From Psettodes erumei (Eukaryota > Chordata > Actinopteri > Pleuronectiformes > Psettodidae), in contig JAFBJZ010000942.1 of the NCBI GenBank assembly GCA_016785225.1, positions 50,001 through 114,000 of the forward strand: 64,000 nt of DNA, written 5' to 3'. The translations under genes were made by a program, and so were the position numbers. The notes under the pieces are model-generated. The model was not told where the DNA came from. It was given only the letters and a program-made list of their open reading frames with translations, and ran no database searches. Shown piece after piece: positions 38,343 to 61,904 of this stretch. The first letter of the stretch is position 1. The number at the start of each line of letters is the position of its first letter.

Positions 38343-38684
38343 ACACAACACACCCTCTCACAGATCCTCCTGTACGTCACAGGTTGCTCACAGCATCACA
38401 CCTGGCTAACTGCTCCGGGCTAACAAACGCTAGCCTGTGACGTGGGGGACAGGTCGCGTGTCGAGCCTCGGTCCGCGGACCGACCCCGGGACGCGTCCCC
38501 GGTCCTCCCCCGGTCCTCCCCCGTCCCTCACCTCGTCTCCTTGTCCGAACTGAGCGCCGAGGTCCACCAGGTGCTCCACCCGGATGAAGCCGTCCGCGTC
38601 CTCGTCGCACACGTCGAAAACCTCCTTGAGCCTCTTCAGAAACTGCAGCAGCTGGTCCCGGTCCGGGAAAACCTGCCCGTCCAT
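33910..38684 (-). CDS. rab11fip4: rab11fip4: Rab11 family-interacting protein 4 (complete)
   Basis: Fifteen exons sum to 1779 nt (592 aa) in one frame: 38684-38532, 37086-36999, 36926-36832, 36548-36382, 36250-36128, 36038-35904, 35819-35784, 35683-35575, 35484-35381, 35269-35129, 34883-34802, 34711-34574, 34485-34339, 34256-34113 and 34026-33910. The N-terminus has an EF-hand-like segment (DEDADGFIRVEHLV, about residues 27-40) and NAHGKINFKDFCHGVF (60s-70s). Mid-protein are EEQFEDYGEGEDVEF and CSQCCKKVNLLNDLEARL; the C-terminal 290 residues are coiled coil, ending in the Rab11-binding domain YMDKIILAILDHNPSILEI. SLYEAKNLF and the C-terminal wording fit FIP4 rather than FIP3. The family links Rab11 (and Arf) GTPases to recycling-endosome traffic and cytokinesis. 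Exon 11 ends in a GC donor (CAG|GCGAGT). An in-frame ATG lies 93 nt upstream; I preferred the inner one because MDGQVFPDRDQLL leads directly into the conserved domain. Confidence 0.95.
34503..34542. repeat. Four 10-bp tandem units in a rab11fip4 intron
   Basis: GGATCAGATG repeated almost four times in the intron between exons 12 and 13. Confidence 0.9.
34890..34950. repeat. (CA)n tract abutting rab11fip4 exon 11 acceptor
   Basis: Read in the sense strand this is a (GT)n run ending GTGCGTGCACAG, where the final AG is the exon 11 acceptor. A similar tract at 35281-35323 lies 11 nt before the exon 10 acceptor. Confidence 0.95.
37087..38531. other. rab11fip4 intron 1
   Basis: No exon seen. It contains a TG tract at 37314-37350, a poly-A run at about 37710-37730, and a 75-bp CA tract at 38263-38337. 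GC-rich sequence near 38430-38531 leads into exon 1. Confidence 0.7.
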
Positions 38685-39516
38685 GTCGGAACCCCTGTTA
38701 CTGCGAATGAGACGGGAAGGACGGCCGGACCGACCGACCGACCGACCGACCCGCTGCTGCTGCTGCTGCTGTGACATCAGCAGCGACGCTGGCTCCGGAG
38801 GCGCGAGCGGTGACGGAAAAGGACGATGATTTACGATGATGTGGAGAGGAGGCCCTACGTCACAGGCCAGCTTCCGACTGATAATAATAATAAAAATAAA
38901 AATAATAATAATACACGTGCGTAAAAAAAACACAAGTAAATAAAAAATAATAAGCCCAACCAAATTAAATTTAAAATATTTTTATAAATATTATTTTATC
39001 AACGCTTAATCTTAACACTTAATATAATATTTTTTATACTTTTTTAAAATAAATGTTTCTCTTCCATTCTTGCTTTTTTATTACATACTTGATTGATTTT
39101 CTCTTTATTTTGTCATCTTTATATCTGCATATTCACTGGAAAATGTACATTTTCTTTTAGACTGAGGGCTGAACAGGCAGAGCTTTATATTTATTACCTA
39201 TTACAACTACTTCCATAAAACATCTCCATACTGGAATAATCCAATAAGCCTTTACCCTATAATCAAAGGAGACAATGCAATTTTTTTATTAGAAAACAGT
39301 TTGTCACAGCACTGTACACACACCACATACATGTTAAAAAATAACACTTTGAATTATAAAAACTGGACTTTGCTCTGCTGGAGCTCGTCTGTGCAAACTG
39401 ATGAAGCACAGAGGATGCAATAACCAGCCGTCACGTGGACTTTCACTGAGGCTCTGACGCATCTTAAAGTCATTTAAAAAAATAATAATGAACGTACAGA
39501 TGCAGTCAGGTCAGAT
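38685..39516. other. rab11fip4 5' region and coil 3' UTR
   Basis: Next to the rab11fip4 ATG lie a (GACC)n run and a (CTG)n run (about 38726-38771) that read in frame as Gln6 followed by VGRSVGRS upstream of the chosen start. Beyond about 38880 the sequence is AT-rich and is probably the distal part of the coil 3' UTR or spacer. A TTTATT at 39285-39290 (AATAAA on the minus strand) is a plausible coil polyadenylation signal. Confidence 0.55.
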
Positions 39517-42001
39517 TTAAATGAGCAGCCTCGGCTCCAGCAGCGAGTCCCACCGCTCTGTCACCTGCGGGAGAATAATGACATCACTTCACGTTAGGAT
39601 GACAGATGTTATTATATATGAGATTTTTTCTGCTGCTGCCCTCTAGTGGCCAAAAAAAACAAAAAATCCAATGGATGAAGCTTTAAATCAGACAGAAACG
39701 TGACCGTTCCTCGTCAGTCTCGGTGTTTAATCGAGCAAAACCTGTTTTTTGTTAATAAAGTTGTAACTTTATACTTACCCAGGTGCCCCTGGACACGGCA
39801 TACTCCACTCTCTCCGAGCCATCGGGGTTCTGGTAGACCAGGTCAAACTTCCCGGGTTCTGCAGGAGCTGGGGGGGCAGAGGGTTTAATTAACATAAATC
39901 AATACAAGTGATTCCTGCGCTTTGGTTTCTAATCGGCATGGGGCGGCACCTTGGGCGGCGCCGAGCAGCTCCAGCTCGATCTGTTTGGTCGTCGGGTCAA
40001 AACTCACGATCTTCCCCTCCTGGAAGGAACGGGAACACGGCGTGAGCAAACGCCGCCACCGAGGACGGCGGCCGCGGCGGCGCCAACGCTCACCTTGTAT
40101 CCAGAAATCTCCGGCGTGTAGCTCTCACCCAGCTCCAGCAGCTGTCGACACACAACACACACACAACGGCATCACCACGGCGACGCGCAAAAAAAACCCC
40201 GCTCGCCATCTCTCAGCCGCAGGCCGCTCACCTTGAAGGCGATCGTCCGGCCCACCTGCGGGGGGGCGGCCAGCAGCGGCATGGCGCCGTAGTCCCGCCC
40301 ACTCTGTTCGCCGTTCTGAGGAAGACGGCGAGAGGCGGTTAGACGCGGAGGGCGTCGTCGCGGTGACGTCGCGGGACGCGCGGGCGCAGACTGACCTGGA
40401 CGACCACCGACGCGTTGCTCAGACGGTCGGTCTGGTAGCTGATCTCAGACCTGCCCACGTGACCCGCGATGGCTCCTCCTCCTCCATCTCCGCCGGCGCC
40501 GCGGCTGGTTCTCCCGCGCCCGCCGCCTCTCCAAGGCGAGCGACCGGCCACGCCGCGTGCCGGCCGCTGCGTCGGCTGCCGGATGACGAACTCGATCTCG
40601 TCTTCGCCGGCCGGCTCCGCAGCGGCGGCGGCGCCGCTGGGGGGCGTGGCCTGTTTCTGCGGACAGTTCGTGGGCGGCAGGGATTTGGCGGCGGCGCTTG
40701 TTTTACTTTGCTGAGGCGTGGGGGTCAGAGGTTTGTTCTTCGGAGGGATTTTAACGGCGGGGGCGTCGTCAGAGGAGGAGGAGTCTGAGGAGGACGACGA
40801 GGCCGGGCGCGATTTGGTCGGGGGGGGCTTGTCGCCGGGGGGGGCCTTGGGGGTGGACTTTTTGGGCGGCGGTTTCGGGGCGGGCTTCTTCTTCTTCTTC
40901 AGGGCGTCGTCTTCCTCGCTGCTGCTGCTGCTGCTGGACGAGGAGACGCTGAGCTTTTTTTTTATTTGAGTTTTCGGCGTCTCCTTCGTTTTACCTGGGG
41001 GGTCCGCGGGTCTTTTTTTTTTGGCGGAAGCAGCCGGCTTGGGGGGGGCAGCGGGGCTCTGTTCCTCCTTCCTCCTCTTCTTCTTCTCCTCCTTTCCTTT
41101 CTCTTTCCTCTTCCTCTCGTCTGCGGCCAGCTTGACCTCCGACCCCAGGCTCTCCTCCTCCTCCTCCTTCTGTTTTTTCCCCCTCTTTTTCACCTTCGCG
41201 GGCCCCACCTCCTCCTGCTCCTCCTGCTCCTCCTGCTCCTCCTCCGTGGGTCTCCGCCTCTTTCTGGAGTTTTTACCTGAGGTGTCCGGGCAACTGCTGT
41301 GTCCGTTCACCTGAGGCAGAGAGTCCACCTTCACCCTGCAGAGCAGAACCAGAAACTTTTCTGTGACTTTCCTCCTTTATCGGGTCGTTTTTGATTAACC
41401 GGACCCGTATCAGAACCTCAACGCTCCCGGGCCTCAGGACGAGATCCGGCTTCACCCAACAACATTATGTTCTTACCTGTTCTCTTGTTCACCTGTCGCC
41501 TCCATCAGCACCTGCACTGAGGTTCATCACACTCTACCTCAACAACTTATTGCAAAAAATTTAAATTAAATATTTAAATGTTTAAATTAAAGCATTTATA
41601 GTACAAAGACTTAATTTATACACTCAGTACTTGGTTTTTACACCAGCAATTACTGCATCAACTACTCTTAAACAACTGATGCTGAGTACCCCCCCCCCAG
41701 GTGCTAACCGGCCGCTCCGTCTCGCGCGCTGATGACGCGTGGCCCACCTGACGCCGTCGTTGTCCCGCACCACCAGCGCGCTCTCGGTGTGCGGCAGGTA
41801 GCAGTCGTCCACGAACAGGCTCAGGACGCTCCTGGAGCCGAACCCGAACTTGTCCCGGATGACGCTCTCCAGGTCCGCCACCACGCGGCACGCGCCCAGG
41901 TCCACGAGCAGCCAGCACATGCGGCAGTCGACGACGGCCGGCGGCGGGTAGTCGAAGTAGAGGCGCACGCGGATGAAGCGGGGGCCGTCGTTGGCCGCCA
42001 T
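39517..42001 (-). CDS. coil: coil: coilin, Cajal body scaffold (complete)
   Basis: Seven exons total exactly 1533 nt (510 aa): 42001-41748, 41335-40396, 40315-40232, 40141-40094, 40019-39950, 39867-39779 and 39564-39517 (TAA). The N-terminal self-association domain is clear (VRLYFDYPPPAVVDC, WLLVDLGACRVV, residues about 10-45, and RDNDGVRVK at about 79-87). The large second exon encodes a low-complexity linker with Glu-rich, Lys-rich and Ser-rich blocks, then an Arg-Gly box (RGVAGRSPWRGGGRGR). The last exons encode the atypical Tudor-like domain (MPLLAAPPQVGRTIAFK, ELGESYTPEISGYK, GKIVSFDPTTKQIELEL, YAVSRGTW). Coilin scaffolds Cajal bodies in the nucleus, where snRNPs mature; the RG box contacts SMN in known orthologues. 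The gene is about 0.8 kb downstream of rpl23 on the same strand. All splice sites are GT-AG. Confidence 0.96.
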
Positions 42002-42778
42002 GACGGCCACAGAACAGAACGGAACCGAAGTGAACCGAACGCGCCGCCGCTGTTCCAAACAGGAAAGGCAGGGGAGGCTACTTCCGGTCCGGTTTTTAAG
42101 CGTAAGAGCGTTGGACTCACGCGTTAGCACTGTTAGCCCAACGGACGTACTGAGGAGAAAGCTAAGCTAAGCTGTGTTTTTATTTTGTTTTTTTTTTACA
42201 ACGTTACTTTCATGTTTTCAATCGCAGGTGACCGCGAGGGTTTATTTTTTTAAAAACACAAACAAAACATTAAAACTTATTCTGAAAACGTCGGGCTTTT
42301 ATTTTGAAGGGCACGCGCTTCACAGGAAGTTTTCGTTTCGCTTCGCGTGAAGGCAACACGTTCACTACACTGCCCCCTGGTGGAGCGGAGGATAGAATGA
42401 AGCTGTAGAAAATACCACTAAGTATTCACAAATATACAAAACGTTTAATATAGATTAATATGTATAGTACATGATTTGTATATATAGTATATGATTAATA
42501 TGTATATGAAGTGAAGTTTAAGTTTTAGCAGTAATTACCACAGTTTATGTATTTTTGTCATTTCATACTAGTATTATTTATAAAACTTTGTTTTTTGCAT
42601 TTTACAACATACTATGAGTGTTTTTATGTTTGTTTTTGCTTTTTCATAAAAGCTAAAGTATAAACCAAAATAACTCGTCAGTACTCGCTGGAACGAGGCC
42701 GTCACGTGTCTGAATGAAAAGGCGGAGTCGGCGGCGTCATCAACAACAGCTTTTATTGAAAATGAACAGAGGTGCAGC
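42002..42778. other. coil-rpl23 spacer
   Basis: Contains the coil 5' flank (TAAGCTAAGCTAAGC near 42160) and AT-rich sequence at 42400-42600. The AATAAA polyadenylation signal of rpl23 (minus strand) lies at 42752-42757. No coding region seen. Confidence 0.75.
42752..42757 (-). terminator. rpl23 polyadenylation signal AATAAA
   Basis: TTTATT on the plus strand, 22 nt past the rpl23 stop codon; such a short 3' UTR is typical of ribosomal protein genes. Confidence 0.85.
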
Positions 42779-44931
<2,153 letters not shown>

Positions 44932-44970
44932 CGCTGCAGCGGAGAAAGAGGAAGGCGGAAAAAGGAATTG
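44932..44970 (-). promoter_or_regulatory. rpl23 5' leader with TOP-like pyrimidine tract
   Basis: On the minus strand the sequence before the ATG is strongly pyrimidine-rich (ATTCCTTTTTCCGCC, then TTCCTCTTTCTCC) and then GCTGCAGCG-ATG. Ribosomal protein mRNAs start with a terminal oligopyrimidine motif that gives mTOR/LARP1-dependent translation control; the exact start site is inferred. Confidence 0.6.
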
Positions 44971-45885
44971 TGGGATATAAAGTTGAACAGAAGTACATCC
45001 GGGTCACGGATGGCGGAGGTGCGCGGCGTTCAGGGACCGTCGGAAACAGCGGAAGTTAGCGAGTTATGCGTTTATCGTATTTTTGTTTTGCTATTAGAAT
45101 TTCTTTTCCGACATTATTTACGCACAGTGTCTTATTTTCTTTTTCTCTATTTATTCACGAATGAAGCCAAACAATATCAAAATAATGCGCGTTTTTTATG
45201 TTCTATTATTTTCACGTCGACATTATCTCGTGTTGCGTTAAGGTGCCCACTGAGACCAACGCAGCCGGGAGAAGAGAGAGTTTTTAGAAACGCTGAAAAA
45301 CTATAACTGACTTCGATAAGACGGAACCCCCCGCAAAATCAATATCCGGACTTGGATCAATGCGATCTGGATCGCTCAGAATTTAATCGTTTCTTAGTTC
45401 TACTGAGAGCCACCTCTGGTATAAAAACATGGGGAAATCACTCCCAAGATTTATTTTTCCAGTTACGTAATGTATGTAGGTTAGTTATATGGATGTAGCC
45501 TTAAATAATATAATAGATAACGATAATAGAATTATGTAATGGCAGATATGCATAATTTATGACTGTCATTCGAGATGCACAGAGATGTTTTACATTAATT
45601 AGATTATGTTCATAGATAAATAATAAAAATGAAAGGTACAAAATTTATCGTGAACACGGGCGACTCGGTCCGGTCCGGTCCGGTCCGGTCCGTCTGGTTC
45701 TGTCGGTGCAGAGGAACAGGTGGTCATTCACAACGTCCACCAGAGAGCAGCAGACCCCCGTCACGCCTCTGCAGACTCACACCTGCACAGGAGACGTTCA
45801 CAAACACACACACAACTTCACCGTTCACCAGCAGATGCGCTGAGTGTGGGTGGTGGGAGGGCGTTACACAACAAACCACAACAGG

Positions 45886-45923
<38 letters not shown>

Positions 45924-46750
45924 TGTTGTGGGTCACACTCGTTGGTAACCCTCGTGATTAAAACGAACTCCACCTTGTGTGGAGGAGAAAGTTGGGAGAG
46001 CGGCGCACTGACTCGGGGTCATCTTCAATATCGCGCTCATATCTGCTCATTTTCCCCTCAGTGTTGCCGAACGCATTCGCCGCAGCTGAGGCAATAATTT
46101 CTCAGCATTGTGGAGCGGCACATAAAAATTCTGCAGCAGGAGAAAGAAATGGAGTTCCCATATGATCCGATGAATTTTTTATGTCTGAAATCTGTGAAAT
46201 CCAGTGTACGCTGTATCTGCTGCAGAAATCCAACTCCACGTGTTTCAGTGCTGCAACTACACAACCCTGAGAGCACCAGGAACATTTCTGTATTCCCCTG
46301 ATTATCTAAGACGCGACAATCTTTATCTTTAAAGAAAATGAATAACTTCCCGCCGACGCTTGGTAAAGATAAACACATTTTTCTCGACAAAATGTCGAGC
46401 GGTTGCGGTGAAGTGAATAAAATGTCTTCGCTGTATTATCTGATGGGTAACGTTAGACGGGGACTGGGTGTGAATGGACGAAGGACACGACTCTGACATT
46501 TGACATTTCAGTCTGCTCTTTGTCTCCAGCGACTGAAAAGGCCTTTTGGCCGACCGCAGGTCCGGTCCACGGTTTGACAGGTGACGGAGAAAAATCTCCA
46601 AATGTCAAAGCTTCTTTTCAACTGGCGTCTTTCTCTGCGTTAGCTTCCAGCTCTGCTCCTGTTCCCAGGTGTTTTTCCTTTGAGCCACCTCCTCGTGTGC
46701 AGTTCCCCGTTGCCTCTCGCCCGTCTACCTGCCGGCCCGCTCCTCTGGAC

Positions 46751-46793
<43 letters not shown>

Positions 46794-46929
46794 ACAGAAG
46801 GAGGGCAGAAAAGATGAAGAAGAGGATGGAGAGAAGAGGCAGAAACAGTGAGGAAAAGGAGAAATGCAAAGAGGAAGAGGGAAGATGTTCATAAAGGTTT
46901 CTGCTCGCAGAGTCGAGGGAAGAGGAGGA

Positions 46930-46992
<63 letters not shown>

Positions 46993-47336
46993 GTGTGAAA
47001 ACTCTGGGGAGCGAGGGAGGAGGAGGCGTGTGGGAGGACAGGAGATGAAAGAGCAAGAAGCAGCTCCGAGAGGAAGAAACAATACGTGGCTAAAAGTGTG
47101 CGGACGCGGCTCTCGTCCTGTCCGCCGCCGGATTCAGGATCCAGGAGACAAAACAAAGACGTCGGATGATCTTCCTGATGGAGCCAAACAAGCGGAGGGA
47201 CGGGCCGGCGTCCCCCGGGGGAGCCCCGGCCCGCGGCCCGCGACGGAACGGCGCCGGGAGCTGAGCCCTGCCGCTCCGCTCTGTCGACTCCCTGCCCTGT
47301 CAGAAGGCAACAAAGTGTGAGGGTGACGGAGACAGA

Positions 47337-47580
47337 GTGAAGAGAGATGAGGACGGAGGCCAGGAGACAGGGGTGGAGACAGAGACCAGGAGACAGAGGT
47401 GGAGACAGAGACCAGGAGACAGGGGTGGAGACAGAGATGGAGGCAGAGATGGAGAAGGAGGTAGAGATGGAGATGGAGGTGGAGACAGAAGTAGAGACAG
47501 AGGTGGAGACGGAGGTGGAGGCAGAGATGAAGACAGAGGTGGAGGCGGAGGCTAGGAGACAGAGACAAGGAGAGGATGGA
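47337..47580. repeat. Purine-rich minisatellite (GGAGACAGAG-type units)
   Basis: Imperfect units built from GGAGGTGGAGACAGAGA and CCAGGAGACAGGGGTGGAGA, almost all purine on the plus strand. Unit length drifts between about 12 and 26 bp. Confidence 0.8.
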
Positions 47581-47709
47581 GGCAGCAGGGAGGTGGTGCA
47601 CTTCTAACCCCGGGGGCAGCGTGTGATATTCCCACAGCTGCTGTTGTGACAGACACCGAAACCAAAGCAGACAGCCGAACACTCGGCCTCACACCTACTT
47701 TAATCGGAC

Positions 47710-47764
<55 letters not shown>

Positions 47765-47864
47765 CTCTGAATCCAAAATGAGGATAAATATTTTATGAGA
47801 AACGCCTCGTGAGTTGAATTTGCAGACAAATCACGTCGCTCACCATGTCCATGAAATACACACA

Positions 47865-47867
47865 CGC

Positions 47868-47945
<78 letters not shown>
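47865..47945. repeat. (CA)n microsatellite of about 80 bp
   Basis: Uninterrupted CA tract; a second of about 53 bp lies 100 bp to the left (47711-47763). Confidence 0.95.
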
Positions 47946-47946
<1 letters not shown>

Positions 47947-48705
47947 ACAGAGGATCTAGGTCAAATACAGTGGAGCTTCTTCTGTGGCTGTGGGTGATTC
48001 TCTCCGTTCATGCAGGGAAAACACATCGGCCACTTCCTCCCGCTCTCGTTCCCTCTTCAGGACGGCGACGGGTCGGAACCGGCGCCGGTGTCCCAGCATG
48101 CACCTGGGCAGCAGGTTGACGGGCTGCGCTCCGCTGAGATAACCCTGATGACATCATCGGGGCGACTTCCTGTGCACCGCCCCTGTAATGATGTCATCAT
48201 TTTGACATCTGTTTTTTTTTTTAATCAGCTGTTGTAAACTCGTCGGGCCGAGCTCCGCCGTCTCAGAACCGCAGCAGACACGATGTTGTGCGTGTTGCAT
48301 CATCTCCGGACCCGGGCGGGACACGCGGACCGAACCGGGCTGCCGTCCAGTGGGACGCCTGCACGTGGAACCCAGAACCCAGAACCCATAACGTACGGAA
48401 GCAGAGATGCTAAATGCTAAATGCTAAATGAGACAGGAAACAGGAAGTGGGTTAAGAAAGCGTTAGCAGCTGCACGGACGCTAATTAAAACAAAACACAA
48501 GAAAACAGAGGTTGTGTTCACGCTTTAATGTTTGTATGCTTCACTTTTACACCAGGATGGGGGGGGGGCGATGATGTCAGGCGTGGACTCTCCTGAACCA
48601 GATCCTGCTCTGGGGGGGGGGCAAGGACAACGTTGTATTTCATCTTTCATCTGGTTTTTAGTTCTCACATGATGTCACGGTTGTGCGTTCCTTTGTTGCT
48701 GGGGG

Positions 48706-48744
<39 letters not shown>

Positions 48745-48879
48745 TGGGGGGGTGTCGGCCCATTGATAGATGTGTAAGATCTCCTCCAATCAGACGTGAT
48801 CGTTTTCATTTCATTATTGCCAGGTAAGAGTGTGGACGAGCGATGATCGCAGCCGGTCCTCTGAAAGGCCAGCCGAGAA

Positions 48880-48945
48880 GAAGAAGAAGAGAAGAAGAAG
48901 AAGAAGAAGAAGAAGAAGAAGAAGAAGAAGAAGAAGAAGAGAAGA
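48880..48945. repeat. (GAA)n microsatellite
   Basis: About 20 GAA units with small GA interruptions at both ends; near the presumed 3' UTR of the ca10-like gene. Confidence 0.93.
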
Positions 48946-49156
48946 AGAAAGAGGAGTCCTCCTCATGTCTCCAGTTCACAGGACAAATAAAAACAGCAGA
49001 GTTCTTACGGACTATTTCACACGTCGGGCTCCAGAGTCTGATCCCCGTCCTCGCTGTGTTGGGTCGGCTGAGCTGAGCTGAGATCAGTTTGTCTCCCGGC
49101 TCGGCCCGGCTCGGCCCGGCGGCGTGAAACAGACTCGCTCGGCGTCTCTTCTTCTC

Positions 49157-57781
<8,625 letters not shown>

Positions 57782-57810
57782 CTGGAGGAAGAGGAGGAAG
57801 AGGAGGAATA

Positions 57811-57855
<45 letters not shown>

Positions 57856-58949
57856 CGAGATCAAACCATAAAAACAGAGAGGAGGCGAGCAGATGGACTT
57901 CATTATGACGGGACAGGAGAAACGGGGAGTTTAGGGAGATTTAAATTTAAATATGGCTTCATTAAAATCTGAAAAAAATTAAAAAATAAAAAGAAGAAGT
58001 TTCATTAAAGTCTTCGGGTCGTTATCTGCAAGTCGAACTTAAAAAAAAAAAGGATTTTGTTCAAGTCCTCCCAAAAGTTCTGGACCGTTTCGCCCCAGGA
58101 CGCGGCCTCGGCGTGGTCGCGGGTCACGAGTTCTTCGGTCCGCGCTTTCTTCTTCGTTGGTGCCCACAGCGGCAAGATCTTTTCATCCCATAACCTCAAA
58201 TGTTCTGTGCAGCACATTTTTACTCTAATGCTAATCCTAATCCAATTAGGACTGCCACTAGCCTTAGCAGGACACGCTAACTGTCGGAGCTCGCGTCCGT
58301 TCCTCGAGTTTTGTTTTGGTTTTTTTGTTGCGTTGTGTGCATGCGACACAGGTCCAGGACCAGCTGGCCCCGACGTATCCACTGAGATCAGACGGGAGCG
58401 AGGGGCTGAGAGCTGATCTGAGGCCAGATGTGGGCTGCACAATTCAACACAGGGGACGGGGAGACGACGAGCGTCGCGAACGCGCCCGACGACGTACGTA
58501 CTCAAGGTTCCCGCGTGCCCTCGCTGATGCTGCTGTGATTTTGACACCAGCGCACAAGGATTGTTTTCATTCCCTCACACAGACACACACACACACACAC
58601 ACACACAGATGAGAGGGCTTACGACCAGCTGAACTGATAACACTTGTCAGAGACGGGCTTAATGACAGATCCTGGTGTCAAACAGATGTCGTTACGATCA
58701 GGGGACTCGCACAAAACCCTCAAGTGTTCGCTGGATGCCGACTCCTGCGATGACTCACGCATCGGAAACATCGGTCCTTCTGCCCCCCCCCACCCATCCT
58801 CCCATCCCTCCATCTCTCTCTCCACCCATCCATCCATCCATCCCTCTCTCTCTCTCTCTGGCAGCGGAGGAGTGGAGCGACAGATGTGGCGGTCCTGACC
58901 CGCAGAGTGCAATCCTGACCCCCGCATGTCGACACGCTGCGTGACCCAG

Positions 58950-59008
<59 letters not shown>

Positions 59009-60481
59009 CCAGTGAAGTATCTGGACAAGCGCTGCCGCTGCTGCCGCCATCATGAGGTTCGCGTTTCCCTCGAGATAAACCCAAACCACTTCCTGGTGTT
59101 TTTTTCCCATCCAGAACCAACCACAGCTGAGCTAACGCTAACATGCTAAGATGTTGAACACCCCAAATCCATCTGCTCGTCGTCATCGATAACACTTCCC
59201 CACGCCAGGGTGGTGTGATGGAGAGGAGTGATGGAGAGGAGGGAGCGAGGAAGGACGGAGGAGGGAGGAAGCCCCGAGGACCCGACGGGCGTTTTTCAAT
59301 ATTCATAAATCTGCGAACGGACGGCGAGAAGGAGGCGACGCTTGTCAGAGACGAAACAATGAGTCACCTGCTGAGACAGTAAACGCGTGACAAGAAAAAA
59401 ATGATGCGACATCCCGTGTTTGTCGACACCGCGCGTGTGTGTGTGTGTGTTTTACTCCTCTGAGTGTCGGAGCTGCCGCGGCGTCACGAGTTCAAACACA
59501 CTTTGGGCTAATCAGCTGATCAGTAATGAGCTCGGCCCCGACAAACGCCAAGCGAACGCGCACAAGGGCGCCGCGTTCCAGAGACTGACGGTTATTATCG
59601 TCACTAAATCACACAAAATCCACGGCGAGCTTCTGCAGAGGAGCTCGGCACGCCGGCCCGGCACCGGTTCTGTTCGGAGCACGGCGCCGGCTCGTCAATC
59701 TCGGCGCGCCGCGACTTTCTTTCTCTCTTTCTTTCTGTCCTCAGCGGGAGCAGTTTGTCACGTCACGTTCTCCAAATGCATCACGACGCCGTGTCACATT
59801 TTACAGCGCGACGGAGCAGAAATGAAACCGCAGCGACGGCGGATTGATGCGGTCGCACAAACGGAGAGCGGGAGACCCAACTCTGATGCAGCTGATAAAC
59901 TGACACACACACACACACACACAGCAAACTGAAAAAGCTCCGACAAAAAGCGGCGGAAGAAGAAGTAGTTCGTCTTTCACCGAGTCGGGCCAAAGCGACA
60001 CCTGGAGCTCTGCATCTCCCATCACGACACAAACGCACAACCGTGTCGAGGCGGCGTGCGTCTCTCAAGTGCGTCGGTCATCCCACGGCGCAGGATTTCC
60101 TCCGGCGCCGGGTACGACGGTGTGTGTGTGTGTGTGTGTGTGTGTGAGGACGCGTGATGCACAGATGGAGTGTGTGTGATTACGGGACACGTCATGAGAG
60201 AGATTATCGCCGGCAGGAAATAAAAAGCAAAGATGCTCGGCGGAGTGAGAAAGTACGCGGATTACTGCAGTACTCTCAGGTGAATACACATGTCCGAACG
60301 TCGCTCAGTCAACAATATGAATATTAAAAAAGAAAACAACAAAAAAAAAAACGTAATGCAGTAACACGGGCGGAATAAAAACGCTCTCAAACCATGATGT
60401 AACTGCGCTGTAATCCACGCCGCGTCCCCTCACGGCCTCAGTGTGAACACGTGGCCGCATGTTGCGTGTTTGTGCAACACG

Positions 60482-60557
<76 letters not shown>

Positions 60558-60665
60558 GGTGGGTTAACACTCGCGCGTGTGACACGTTCCGTTTGTTTTG
60601 GCGGCGTGAAGCAGGAAGTCTGATCGTCCACGCTCCGTTCTCACTGCGTTTATTTGTGGACCGGG

Positions 60666-60712
<47 letters not shown>

Positions 60713-60807
60713 GAGCAGGTGCAGCTCGCTGCATCTCTGGTGAGCGCGAACGCGACCCAGAAAGTTACGGGTGATTTGTCTGCTTTGTGTTTTCACCGCA
60801 GCCGTCG

Positions 60808-60811
60808 GCCG

Positions 60812-60845
<34 letters not shown>
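60808..60845. repeat. (AAC)n microsatellite
   Basis: About 12 AAC units followed by a short poly-A run. Confidence 0.93.
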
Positions 60846-61588
60846 AAAAAAAAGCCGCACGGCGGGCAGTCAGCGGGTTTCAACGACTCTGATTGGCCGA
60901 CGTGCTGCGCGTCCAACTGAACGGTGCCCGAGAGGGAAGGCCGGACAGATGGAGGAGAAATAAGCAGGACGTAGAAATGTCTGTTTTCCGTCTCCTCTAA
61001 TGAACAAACGTTTGTTTCAGTCCCGACATTCCCGGGACTCAGCCGACTTTCCCAGTTTTCCAGAAGCGTGGCCTGGAAACTGGGGCAGCTCCGCACCTCC
61101 TGAACCGGAGTCTGTCAGCACCACACTTTTTTTTTTTTTTTTTTTTTGGCTCCTAAAGTTTCGCTGAATAAAAAAAAAAAAAAAGTAGGCCGCGGGTTTT
61201 TAGCCCGGGACCCAAATGACTGCGTACAGGAAGATACCACAACACGGGGCGGGGCGGGGGGGGTCATGTTTGACAAATACATCCATCTCCATCTCGTCGC
61301 GTCCGACACGACTCACGGAGGCGAGCGTTTAAAAATAATCTTGCGAGCGTCGCGCTCGTTAGGAGGTACGAAGAGGAGGAGGAGGAGGAGCGTGGGCGAG
61401 GAGAGGCCTTCATCGCTTCATGATGATGTGTGTGTGTGTGTGTGTGGGGGGGGGTCAGCCAGGTGCCAGGCCGGACCATGGGCCACTGTGACCTTTGACC
61501 TCGCCCTTTTAAAACGAGGGAAGGGGGGTGGGACAAAGGAAGCGATGGGAAAATTATGGAATCAGGGAAGCAGTGGGTTTCTGAAGAG

Positions 61589-61630
<42 letters not shown>

Positions 61631-61868
61631 TCTGTCCTGTTGCATGGCAGAAAACAAAGAAAAAAAGCGAGATCCAGCGGCTTAGTGGAGGAAACGTAAA
61701 TGGACTGAAAGACGGGAGGAAAGAGCGGAAATGAGAAAGCGGCGGGGAGCGGGCGCTGGTCTCCAAACGCATCAAGTACTTGTCACACGTGACACCGACC
61801 GAAGGTAAAACAAGACGCTTCATTTTCCGTTTTGCTCCCAAACATTATTAAGAAGCTGCAGGACACAA

Positions 61869-61904
<36 letters not shown>

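Larger units (their letters stand above)
44971..49156. other. Spacer between ca10-like gene and rpl23
   Basis: About 4.2 kb without a recognised exon on either strand; the right part is probably ca10-like 3' UTR. It includes AT-rich sequence (45330-45630), (GGTCC)5 at 45665-45690, purine-rich blocks (46790-46930), a GGAGACAGAG minisatellite (47337-47580), and long CA/TG tracts at 46753-46791, 46933-46998, 47711-47763 and 47865-47945. A (GAA)n run lies at 48880-48945. A (CTAAATG)n triplet near 48410-48430 is also present. Confidence 0.6.

Noticed and set aside
40363..41314. Plus-strand open frames opposite coil exon 2
   Set aside because: Antisense shadow of a GC-rich, low-complexity coding exon; the minus frame continues through six consistent splice junctions.
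46058..46390. 110-codon minus-strand open frame between rpl23 and the ca10-like gene
   Set aside because: The predicted protein has no domain I recognise and no adjoining splice sites; length is compatible with chance.
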